Below are positions 49,366-61,750 of a stretch of 64,000 nt of DNA, one piece after another. Made by a program: the position numbers and the translations under genes. Every line of letters begins with the position of its first letter. Position 1 is the first letter of the stretch. The notes beneath the pieces were generated by a model, which worked only from the letters and a program-made list of their open reading frames with translations, had not been told where the DNA came from and ran no database searches. The stretch lies in assembly GCF_001949145.1 (NCBI RefSeq), contig NW_019091367.1, positions 1,142,434 through 1,206,433 on the forward strand. Reading direction: 5' to 3'. Source of the DNA: Acanthaster planci. Taxonomy: Eukaryota > Echinodermata > Asteroidea > Valvatida > Acanthasteridae.

Positions 49366-52300
49366 CTCTGCTTTCTTGGCTTGCTTTTCTTCCAGCAATT
49401 TTAAGCTCTGCTCGAGATTGCTTAACAAAATCAATAAGCAACAGTGTCTTTTTAGTGAGCCTACACATTGTACCAGTGTTCAGTTAGAAACCTTCGAGAG
49501 GTGCCACGCGTCCCAATATTTATCGTCTTTGTTGCTGGCCCCTTCTGAGCTTTTTAACAGTCATTTACCTGCATAAAAATAAACTAAATTATTTAAACGT
49601 ATCATCAGAAAAATCTTGCCACTGTGCTCAGACTGAAATTCATCTAAATCCATCACACCATATAATTGTTTTGATTAGACACCAGAGAAAGTGTTTTGTT
49701 GAAAATTCATGGTTTCATATTGATAGGCATTTTAATTTGGGTGTGCAAGATTCAGCGATGCAGTATTGGGGCATAGGAATTGAAGGTAGCGTTTTAAACT
49801 ATTGATTCTGCCTCTTGATTGACCGAGACCTTATCACGTGGTACTCATTAACAGCCTCCTTTTGTTGAGCTCCGAAAAAGTACTTTACATCGGCTGCCTC
49901 GTTTTGATGTAACTTTATTCACGACAACCAACTGCCGTACCTCTTGCAACCTGAGTTCAGCGCCAAGGCGCCTGTAATGCGCGTTTATGTGATCCAAGTG
50001 TTGTGCATGCTTTCAAGAGTTGGAACAGTGAAACTAATTCAAAAAGAATAAAAAATAAGGTATAAATTAGCGTGATAATGGGTTTAATAAGTGTCTCTAA
50101 GACTGTGCAGAATTTATTGATGAGGTATTCTACAACAAAACATTATTGCTTTATATCGTGATCCATTGAAACCTGCCTTCTGCGTTTATCCATTGAGCGT
50201 TCCACTTTCCCTCGGCTCCGCCTCTGGAAAATAGAACGCATAGATCATTTGGAGAGACTCAGACTAGATTTACTATACCATATGAATCTAATATCCACAG
50301 ATATAGTTGGAATGTAAGATAATGATATAAAACTGTCGGGTTATCACACTGCAATACGTACATGTACATCAACTTGTTTTGCCGTCTCTGATGTGTTCTT
50401 GGTATTTAAGGCCTAGCGCAAATCTATTGCTTTGACTGAGCCGCTGAATGTAACAGACACCAAGCTTAGGCCTACCAGGCCCGCACACAGTGCTGATACA
50501 TGAAAGCCATACGGCATGAAACTCGTGAGATAGGTTACTGGCACGGGTGTTCCAGACGTGACATTCATTTATCGTTTAATTACATCAGTTAGGCCACAGC
50601 CGGGCCCATCACATTGAAGCCGGCCCGGCTTCGCACTGATCACCAATTAGTACCCTGAATAGCATCGCCTAATGTAAATGTGCCATCCGAGCACACCCGA
50701 TAACATACTTCCCATATTCCATTTAACAAATATTGACATCTATTTCAAAGGTGGATTTGCGCCGGGGAGATGTGATACACGTCCGGCAGGGCAAAAATCC
50801 AAAATTAAATACTGGCACTTTTAATGACAGAAGAAAAGGTTTGCCGAATTTGGATTGTAAGAGGCGATGCCATACCTATTTGTTATGACACTTGTCCATT
50901 TCCATGTTATTGCAGGCGTTATTTTTATTTCAATGTGCTCAGGGTAGCGTATATATCCCGCCAAAGGCTGTCATGAAGGTAGATTATACATGATTCATCG
51001 ATGACGGTCGGTCATCATAATCATGGTCTCAATAGACAGCCTGTTTCTGTTTTATGCGTATATTAATACAATGATGGCTCCAACTGGCGCCATATGGTAA
51101 ATGTCTCAATAGGAGTGAGTCCTCAAGGAGTAACTCACACCTTAATTAAAGAGTTCTACTACATGGTGATACCTCACACTTGACACCACTGCTTGCTTCA
51201 TGTAAACCAAATCTTGCACGACTTCGATTGGGTGGTGCGCACCGTATAAATGACCAGGTGTTCACCGCTCATGAGCATTGAACTGTTACAGACGTCGAAA
51301 AGTTGCACCGGTGTAAATTAAAGTGAATAGCACAACGGCTTGTTGTCTAGTAAACACCAATGGTACGAGTATTTTGTTCTAAACCTAGAAATGTTCTTAC
51401 CAGTGAGCAGTAAGTACATTGTAACTGGCCCATTCTAGCCACATTTTAAGCACGCTGTCGGTGATGCTATGTGCATTAGCAGCGGGGGCGTAGTTACTAC
51501 AGTGAGTGACTACACGCAAAATGATAAAAATGTATGGATGACATCTGCACTTTGTCAGGGCTGGCAATTTTGATGTCAGATATAAACGTCGAATAAGTTG
51601 TAAATAACTATTTCGTAGTCTCTCAGGGACTTATATTGTTCTGACTAGATCCATGGGACGTTCTTAAAATGTGTAGTCCATTTTTTTTTCTATCCCTGTT
51701 ACATCTGGCGAATGATTGTTTAAGACTAGGAAACATTCTTTAATTTTATATGTTCAATAGTGCATCCCTGGTTAAACTGGCCACGTGCAGCTATGAAAAA
51801 TGTCACACGTCGTGCCCTTAGTTTATAAAATAACCCATCCTATCAAACTGTTGGCTATTATCTTGTACCAAAACAGGAAATGTCGGTGAAATAACGTGAA
51901 TATGCTTTACCCTGTAAGCCATAGGAGTACTGCAGTTGAGAGCATACTGCATTAAGCAATACCACGTTTACGGCAACGAATGGCTTTGCAACTTAGTGTG
52001 TGTTATGTCTAGGATCTTCACAGTACGTATGGACATCCGACGTGTCATTGTGGAGAATTATTCGTATTCGTCGGTGTGCGAGGCATTCATTTTTTTTTTT
52101 TTTACTGAATAACGTGTCTGTGCAAAACGTTATATCTCCAAGGCCTTTACGTTAAAATGGTAGCACTAAACAGACAGCAAATAAACAGCGGTGCACGCTC
52201 TTCTAAAAACACGACGCACCGTCATTGAATCATCCACCAACTGAGGTTGATTTGAGTATGTTGCATACTTTACACACCAATACCCAGGCGCAGTTTTTTA

Positions 52301-55255
52301 GTGCATTTTTCTTTCTTATGGGGAACAGATGTTAATCGTTCATGATGGCCACCGAAAACTCGACTTCAACCAGCAGATATTTGATATGTGTACATTAATT
52401 AATACCAATGGCTACTGCTAGGCCCACATGTGGAGGAGTTTCAAAATTCGAGACTTGTAAGGTACAGATTTAGCATTTTTCCCGATGTCACAGATAAATT
52501 TCCACAGTTTTCCCTCAAGGGGTAAATGATGTCATTATGAATGACAGCAGAATGTGTAAATGTCTGCGTTGTCTAGTTATCCTTTGTAAGTAAACTGTTA
52601 CAACAAATCGGTTTGTCAAAGTGGGGGACGATGTCAAACGCGGGACAAGCTAGACTCTCTCATCTCGGCTTGTCAAACTGTAGTTTAAGGGGGGTTCACC
52701 CAACCCTCCAACAATGATGATCGATATTGTGTCAAACGGGTGGTCATCACACGCCAGCTCGGTCCCTCCAGGAGACATCAACTGTTCCAGATAACGAACC
52801 CCGCAGGCTCCTCCGGCTAAAAGCTTTCCCTCGCCGTCTGCACTGGCAGGTATCTACCCTTCCCACAGCAGACAATAGGCCTAATGGTGGCAACTTCCTG
52901 GCTTAATTTTTGGTGCGAACGATTAGCAAGTGACATGTTTGTTTCCACAATTCTGCTGTTGCCCCATAAATATTTGGCGAGACGGGCGGCTGTTTATTGA
53001 ACTGTCTCTGCCATTTTGAACATGCGCTGAAACCTTGTATCAATTTTAATCGTATAATGCATCGGTTGACTTGCATTGCTTCTCGCTTGTGTTTTTGTAT
53101 GATAGTTTGTATATTAAGGGAATCCATTAAGTATTGTTTACTTAATAATTGACACAACGCCATTGGTAACAACCAAACTTAGTTGGCTACAGCCTGTTGT
53201 CTTTGACAATGAAGTGCAGGAATACATTTTGTGTAAAAATGAAGCTGCTTGCTCATAGGCGCCTTAAGTTCATCGTACGTCTAGTATACAATAATTGTTC
53301 CCTTTTGATCATTTCGTATGAAATAATCGTAAAAAGCTTGTTTTCTGCATATAATCAGAACACTGGTATTTTGGGCTTTTGGTATTAACCAAAAGACTTC
53401 TCCCCCCTCCCACATCATTGTGTACAATTCGCCAGAGTGATGCAACACCAGCATCTGATAGAGTCAGACAGAAGCCTTTCAGGCCCTGTGTCGTCTCGAT
53501 GCGACAACGCATTGGATCTCCATGTCACTATCAGGTTCCTGCCTGGATAAGCCACGTGGAAGTAATACATGGAGTTTGCTCCGTCGACAGTGAGGTGAAG
53601 GTCTCCAGATTGACGTCATCCGTATTATTTCTTCACCGTAATCGATAACGAGGTTGCAGCAGAAACCTTGATCCGATCAAAATTGAATCAGGCAAACTCC
53701 GGATGGGCTTATATATTTCAGGAGCCGTGGGCAAACATGTAAAAAACAGGAGAAAGGGTGGTCGGTTCCATTGGAAATCCCGCTCTTTCTCGTTCCACTT
53801 TGCGTGTGACAGAAATCAACCGGGATTGCTTTCCTTGGATGTGCTTAGTTTATACACTATTATGTCGCTGCAAGCCAAAGTCAGCTTTAATTACTGCGAA
53901 CGATATGATACTAATCAAGCTTAAGCCGTGATCCAAACCAGCAATTTATTATTAGCCTAACTCGTTTACTTTTTTCTTTTAAGATAAGCAAAGCATTGAA
54001 AAAACCGGGAGAATGACAGCTTATGAAAACTCTGAAACAGGGTATTAAGGGGGTAAAATATCCAAATTGGGGGTTTTAATTCCACGTAGAAGCACAGTAA
54101 ACTCGTAACTGTGCCTTTGTATGTAATCCAGTGCGACGTAAAATATAAAAACTCCATATTTATCAGGAGGATTGCAATATAAGTGCGATAGTTGCCATGC
54201 ATATTCATGGTATTCGTGGTGTTTTTGTACGTTCTCAGTTGTGGTCGTGAGGTAGCGACGACTTGCAGAGATGCTATGCAAACGAAGGCTAAAATATGGC
54301 CTTGACCAAGCATGGAATTAAAGTTTAATGAGGAAAATTTCTTTACGTCAAGCGGGAGCGCATGATTCCAGTAATTATGGCTGGTTTTTCATTTCATCCG
54401 TAAAACGCTTTCAAATTTGGATAACATTAATTTTTCGAATCACGCATTCTGAGGTTGGCAGTCTTCTTTCTGCATGCATTTTCGAAATTGTTTCATGCCT
54501 CGTGCTTCAGGATGAGCCCTCGCAACCAAGAGTACATGTACGTGTTTGCGTGTGACTGTGGGTGCTTTAAGGTAGGTTTATGCTAGGGAACAGGCATACA
54601 AAGGGAACGAGGCTATTTTTCCTGTTCTGAGTGGTCAGCTCTTTGTTCAGTTTTGTCCCCTGTGATAAGTGTTAGCGCTTGTCTAAAGGTAGATTGTTAG
54701 AGGGACAGTTGGAAATAATACATTATCTTCAGTGGTACGGTAAAAATATGGCTGCGTGTTCTCCAAGCGCATGCTTTTGAATTGAAATTTACAGTGCGTG
54801 CTGCATCCGGTAAGACCGAATTACAGCAAATGTGGTAAACGCGGTGGAAACACTAAGTGGATTCCCTGACCCTCCGGGGAATCACCGCTAGACGATCGCA
54901 CAGACCGAGAAAGCCGACACCGTTACCCCGGATGGAGACAAATATCTTTGAGCCCATGAAAAAAAAATCATATCCTCGCTACTAATATGCTAATCGGTGT
55001 ACTTAGTGGATTTTAGTGCATCTGGAGCCCCCCGGCGTTGTCGCTAGCCTGGGGATTAACGCAGGTGTTGTTGATGCTAGACGAGAAATGCAAACATCGC
55101 CCGAAACGGGATTTGCTTCTTGTATTCTTCGTCAAAACTTCTATTGCTTTTGAACGATGTTCCTGTGAGAGAGTTCAGAGTTGGGTGGTATGATTCTATC
55201 ATAATTTGTAGTGACAATGAGAACGACAGGCTGGTTCGCTATATTCGCCAGCTAG

Positions 55256-55513
55256 CTACAAACTAGTTCCCAAGAAATCGCAAGACTTGATAATGGGAAT
55301 ATAGTTGTTGTGTATCATCATTTCCAATAGGGGAGTATCCCCTGAGGAGGCAGACGCACACATCATCAACAGGGCTGCCAGCTTGGCTTTTTCTTCATCT
55401 CGGGACACGTGGCGTAGATTATACGCTTTTATTAAATCCATCAAGTAGCCAGTATAGTCACACGAACGATGCCGATGGCCCCTAAATACATCGGAAAGAT
55501 TTCGCCAGAGTAG
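55256..55513 (-). other. Possible exon or gene remnant, minus strand
   Basis: An 85-codon stop-to-stop frame on the minus strand looks more protein-like than its surroundings. Its middle reads KAKLAALLMMCASASSGDTP followed by LLEMMIHNNYIPIIKS, two amphipathic helices around an SGDTPLLE turn that recall an ankyrin-type helix pair. A possible acceptor (TTTCCGATGTATTTAG) precedes it and it ends in TAG. No neighbouring exon was found. It may be a terminal exon, a remnant or chance. Confidence 0.2.
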
Positions 55514-56906
55514 TTATACGACGTCTCGGCAGGAAGCCAAAGAGCGTTGGTCCGAGTTCTTCTTGAGTATATAGTCTGGTAGAGTTTCATAGAACTGATT
55601 TCGCGTTCATGCTCTTTCATGTAATTCTAAATATGGCGCCACGACGTCGGTGAAGAGCGCGGCCTTTCCTCACAAAAAAAATATCGCGCATTTTCTGTCG
55701 TTGTCTCTATCTAGCCACACAAAAGCACCTAAATGCCTGAGCATCAGTTGAAAAGAGCCACGTTAGTCGGGAGCGTTCATTTTGTTGGTAGCGATGCGAT
55801 TGCTACGCTTGCGTTTAATAGTCGCTTGTGAACCAGCGATGTGCAGTTACTACCAAAGGAGTCTCCGTTGCTAGGAAACTTGTGCTTTCTCGTGATCCAA
55901 CTCGGAGCCAATTGTGCTCTTAAAAGTGTACATATGGCTGGATGACAATCTCTAATTATTGCAGTTTGACCTATTATTTGATGAGTTCGAAGCTTAGTTC
56001 CGTAATGTTAGCACGTGGTAAAACGTGCGTCATAGTCGATCTCCGTCGGTTAAGGGCCTTCAAACTACGGTTGCCTAGCAACCCTGTGTATAATGATTCA
56101 TCAAATCGCTCTGCATATTGGTGAAACTGTCTACTACTGTCTCAGCTTGGGGCATTAAGTTGATCAGTACGGTGACACGTTTGGCCGCGTTCTGGTTTTC
56201 CATCATCCGATCGCGTTTTAGCCGTAAAGTATGCCAATTTGATTTCAACGCAGGGAAGAAACAGAGCCCTTTACGTGAAAAGCAGTCACGGTTAAAACTA
56301 TCGGCGCTGTAGACAGAAAGTCGTCACTCGCTTCTTATTCCATCGATCGGGTCTTTGTTTCCTTACCTACTTATTTTGCAACCTGAAACTGCGGTTCGAT
56401 TAGACCGAAGGGACAAAAATTTAAACACTCCTCTACATTTGCCGCACGCACGTTTGCGCAGGATCACTTCACTTTTGTCCATACGGCATAAAGGCGACGA
56501 TACAACCGATCAATCCAATTCGCCTCCCACTCTTTATTATGCCGCAACCAGACACTGTTTAAATATTGGTTTAAACAGGCGTTTTTCCACACGTAATGGT
56601 TTCCGTTTTTTAACAATACCTGTGCACAATTTCTGCCGAAGAGACACGAGAATAACAAAGAGATAGTAAACCAACTTCAGGTCGAAAAATATATCGAATT
56701 ATATCTGCAGCTTTAAACCAAAGGCCTTGATTACTATTTTGGTACTATCCATAGCAAACACTGAAACCTTCGGGAAAATAGCTGGAGATAATTTCAAAAT
56801 ATTCTAGTGTCTGTTTGTGTCTTTAATATTAGAGATGCCACCATTAAGTTAACTGAGAAATATGGAAGGGCTGCGTAGCACCGTGGTCAGAATATCGACC
56901 ATAATC

Positions 56907-56961
56907 TAATATCAAATCAGTGCTCTGAAATATGTGATTTCAGAGCACTGATTTGATATTA
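56907..56961. repeat. Perfect 25-bp hairpin with 5-nt loop
   Basis: The arm at 56907-56931 (TAATATCAAATCAGTGCTCT then GAAAT) is followed by ATGTG and then by its exact reverse complement at 56937-56961. There is no mismatch. Nearby sequence shows no matching element ends. Confidence 0.97.
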
Positions 56962-57126
56962 TATTCTCGTATTAAACTGACTCGTGTTGTACCATGCGCT
57001 ACATCCACCCAGAGTCTTCTCTGCTATTTGCAGCGAGTACCAGGCCTTTGTGATTTGATGGTGTCAACGCTCACTCCTCGAGATACAAGCCCATCCTTTA
57101 ATAATCCCTCGACTACCTTGCAATTG

Positions 57127-57134
57127 TGACGTCA
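57127..57134. promoter_or_regulatory. Isolated TGACGTCA (CRE palindrome)
   Basis: A single perfect cAMP-response-element octamer in TTGTGACGTCACAG, outside the array at 60.6-61.7 kb. Function is unknown. Confidence 0.4.
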
Positions 57135-60100
57135 CAGATCGTCCTCCTTCGCGCTTGTTTGTCCAGGATGGGTCGTCATAGCGTGCCGTATTATACGAGT
57201 GGATACGGCTCGCAAACTCAGTTTGTTCGCCTCGGCTGTCAATGGACTTCGGAAGAAACCAAGTCAAGCAGAGACCTCGTGGCTTAGTGTTTGATATGGT
57301 AGGGGAGGGGTTGTTGTATATTTGCCCTCCATACGTCATCCCCCTGACTTGGTCTTGATGTCTTAGGCTACAGGGAAACTGGCCTTTTGCAGCGCGGAGA
57401 ATTCGAGAGTTGATAACGAAGGCAGATAAACTTGACATATTGCCGCGACGACTGAGCGATGACCGGGTGTATATGCACGCCTACGAGTGTGAACTGCATT
57501 GCGGCGGGGCCGTCATCGTCTGCCACGGCGATACTAGGCCAATAATGGGATGTTCCCGCCGCGTGGGATGACTTGTTCCTCTTATTGCATTGAGCTTCAA
57601 TTACGGTTCCCTCTCCTCGCGGTTGGCGCGACGGGCGTGGGGGGTATTGCCTCGCTTCCAGGGGCCCAGATTAGCAATTATCTCTGATGCCTGTGAACTG
57701 AGAGCAGGACACATCTCCGCGAAAGGTTGTTTGGGATCTGTGAGAAAATGATTCTTTCTTCTATTTTAGCTCTGGGCGAATTTAATCTAATTGGCCCGGT
57801 TTCGTGTCAGAGTCTAACATCGGATATTTGACTTAAGAAGGGGAATCAGACAACATGGAGCTCTGACTCATGTAAAGACAAGGTATTAGGGGCAAACATC
57901 TGACTTATTGTCCTCTAATCCACCCACTATGCGTTGTGAATAAAAATCACGCAATAATTACGTTTGGCCCCTTCTCGAATCGCGCTGTTTGATATTTGCT
58001 TTCCACCTTGGTTTGCTTATCAGAAACAAAGGTTGCATGGATAATCCAAGTTGCCATCAAGGAAATGTTTGTTAATAGTGACGACGATTCGTCAAAATTC
58101 TGGCACTGTTCAGGAAAACCATTCGGAGTGATCTTCACGCTGTCGCCTAAAGCTTCCACGACTTAAGCATTTGGTTTGACGATTGCTTAAAGGTAATTGA
58201 TGTGAGCCATTCTTAGAATGCAGCCCTTTTCAATTAGGCCTTTGCAATACACGTATTGTCTATCAGAACTGCACTGATGACTGTCACTGGCTATGCACAC
58301 TTAAAGTTTTAAGCCAAACTTTCATTTCAGAGTAATGTTCATTAGAGTGTGCAGAATCAGTGAACTGAAGGGGCTTCATTTGTTTTAAATACAGACTTGA
58401 AAAATGTACCTTTGTGCCTCAATTACTATCATTTTGAGTTTTTACTTCGTTATTTCAAGGGATAGTTTGCTGCTGGGGGGTATGCTAATGAGATTCCATA
58501 TTAGTGAGTGAAAATCTGATGTTATCCCGGGGGGAAACTCACTGTTGGTACATGCCAAAAACAAACACCAAGAATTCTTGCTTTTTAAAAGTTTATTGCT
58601 GGTCTGAATTCGTTTCCTTTGTTAGCTCATTGTTGAGTAAGTACGTAGCAATCAGCAAGCAAGCAACCCTTTCTAAAAAAATTTCATTGAATAAATTCTG
58701 GGTTCAGAGTTGGAACAAAAAACTCTGCACTGAACCACGTTTTCTCGGATGACATCCATAGAGTTATATGTAACGCTATGATGACACCCAGACATGAATA
58801 TAGGCTAGAAAAGAGTAGCGCCATCTTGAGGCTCTGGATCTGGGACTCAAACGGCTGTTCATTATGTGTGCAGTACGGCGTGCAGCTATCTTGTGCTCAT
58901 TGGCCATGTGCATAATCTTCTCTGACGTGTAATCCACCATTTCGATTCCAACAATTGAGACTCCTGTCGCAACTCTGTCTATATAGAAACAGCTCTGACG
59001 ACATCATAGCAACAGCGCCCTCAGATGTTCAAGAGATTATGGATAATGCTATTTTTTTATAGACACTTTTCAAAGCATTTAACCTAAAAACTAAGAGGGA
59101 TACCAGATAGTTCCCCAATACATTGAAGCTACACTTCACATCAAATATGAATAACTTGTAGCTACGGATCATTATCTGTGCATTTTATAACACTAAATGT
59201 CTGTTTATATCTTTGGCAGTGTGGAATGTGGAATTGAGTTGTGACCTCAAATTAATATGTATATATATTTTTTGCCGCCAATTTACAAAAAAATAACTCA
59301 AACCTACTTGGATTTCAAGGACGTGAATGAAATAGACCAACTGCCTGATCACATTAGCATTCAAACGATTAAGTGCTTAGTCTATAGCCTTCAAGAAATG
59401 GCCTTGACGTCAGAGAACAACTCTAGATCAGAGTGGGGAAAATGGAACCGGTATCGGTAAAGTGCCCAAATGGCTCAAAGACACATTCCTGAACAAAAAA
59501 AAGGCTTCATTTTTCAGTACCTCAATAAAATTATGCCTCACTCTACGACCCATTAATTTGTACATGCGGTTGCTTTCCAGGATCCTGTAACGGGATAAAT
59601 TGATGAGGGTGCTCTTTGAGAGTGCTCTTAAGGGAGAGACTCCGTCATTCAGTCTCAGAGGATTCGACCACAAAATTCTAATGCTATAATCTCAAGAAAC
59701 AGTGGTTATAGCAAAGGCAAATAGAAGTTGATTTTTTCCCGCTGTCTGCAAACTGATAACATTCTCTGCGCCCATTTGTCCAAAGGGCATTCAGATATAG
59801 GTGACGTTTTTGTCACCATGGTTACAAAACAGACAATGGGAAATCAAAGAGTTGTTATTGAAGCAGGCAGGCGCACACCTTTTTTGTCATTCGCTTTTCC
59901 AGTCAAGTGTTTTTGGCTGCCTTGAAAGTTAACACAGACAGTAACTTAAGTCTTGTGCGTAAATTGTAAAATGCGTCCGGGCAAAGTCAAGAGTTCTGTG
60001 TGAGGTAAAATGATAGCTGACTCTTGGGATTGTCACTCCGGATGATGAAGATAGCCATTTTCAAGGTCTGAAAGTCAGCAAAACAAATAGGTTGCCACAA

Positions 60101-60569
60101 AACAATTGCTGCAGAGTTGGCATCGTTTATACTTTGCTCCGATCTTTTCTTCAAGCTGTGGTAGTCGCGTGCGTTTCATGCTGACAGAATTCAAATAAAT
60201 TCACGAGTCACTTGAAAGTGCCAAACATCAGAATGGTACTGTACATGGGTTGTATTCACGAATGCATCTATTAAATTAAGCCACATTACTTTTCAAATCC
60301 CCGATTTCAGTTCCTCTTTTGCTCGGATTATATTATGGAACAGAATGCATGTATTATTTTAAATTTAAAAGCCAATTACGACGAGATGAGACCTTATTTC
60401 TTTCTTTCCCTTAAATATATGTACATATTAAACAAATTATTTGAAAAAAAATGACTCTTGGTAAGCTCTATTCTGCACAACTGGATATTTAGCTGTTTCG
60501 GGCACCGGCTGAAACAGCTATTGTCTTTGTTAATTTTTTTTTATTTATTTTTTTTCTTCTTTCACATCA

Positions 60570-61750
60570 AATCCGATTCGATAACATGTGTTTTCGTTCT
60601 GAGGAGTTCTACCCTTTTGCAATTTTTGATTGACTTCAAACCTAGCAGGTCTTTTGACAATCATCCAAGGATGGTCCTAGAAGGAATTTGTGATGATGAC
60701 GTCATCACGCAATTTGTTTTTGAATTTTGAATATTTAATTTTTCCCATTAACTTTGTACACGTTTTCAAGCCAATATTTTCAAACATTTGCAATGTTTGA
60801 TCACTTTCAAAGTGATAGCCAACAAAGACCCTCATGCAAGAATTATTTTAAAGAAATGACGTCATGATGACGTCATCATGTGTTTTCTTATTGAATTTTC
60901 AATATTTAATTCAGCCCATGACTCTGTACACGTTTTCAAGCCGGCATATGGGTTAGTTTGAGAGGTTTGATCAACTTCAAAGTTGGAGACAACAAAGACC
61001 CTGATGAAAAAATGTTTCTATGGTTATGACGTAATGATGACGCCATCACCTATTTTAAAATGAATTTTTGGATATTTAATCTTTTGTACACGTTTTCGTC
61101 AGCCTGTCCTCGGAACTTTGGTAAATCTGAATTATTTCCTTCAATGTACACTTGAAGTCCCTCACGAAGAGCGGCTCCCAAAGAAAGGGGTCACGTGACA
61201 TGAAATTAAAGCTGCAGTTTTCCCCAGAGGTATCTTACACGTTTTCTTACTACGCAATATTATCGATCTTACTGAGAGTAGTCCTGAACTTCGGCTGAGA
61301 ATTACTTTGATAACGAAAAAAAATATTTTTTTCGTCTTCATTTGATTACATGTATACCCAAGAGTCTGAATATCGAATAATATTTCAGAATTTTCTTTCA
61401 GTTTAAACGCAAATCACATGACATCATAAAAGAGCAGCTTTTTCGCATAGGTGTTTTCAGTCCGTTTACTTGTACACATATTCAGGCTACTATTTTGAAA
61501 CCTTTGCGATGTTTGATCGCTATGAAAGTGATATCGAACAAATACCCTTGTGCAAGAATTCTTCAAAAGAAATGACGTCTTGACTACGTCATCATGTGAT
61601 TTACAAGTAATTTTTCAATATTTATTTTTCAAGCCATCATTTGGGCAATTATCAGAGGTTTGATTAACATCAAAGTTACACACAACAAAGACACTCATGA
61701 AAGAATTTTCTTAAAATTATGACGTCATGATGACGTCATCACCAAACAGA
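60570..61750 (+). repeat. Degenerate tandem array carrying TGACGTCA palindromes
   Basis: About six diverged units follow one another with a period of 150-240 bp. GTACACGTTTTC recurs at 60756, 60926 and 61086, with degenerate forms near 61235 and 61472. CAACAAAGAC recurs at 60820, 60990 and 61683. Most units contain GTTTGATC, then a short CTTTCAAAG-like stem, CAACAAAGACCCT-ATG and then the block TGACGTCATGATGACGTCAT. Perfect TGACGTCA octamers lie at 60697, 60857, 60868, 61720 and 61731, with near-matches at 61027, 61038 and 61573. It is non-coding. Confidence 0.88.
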
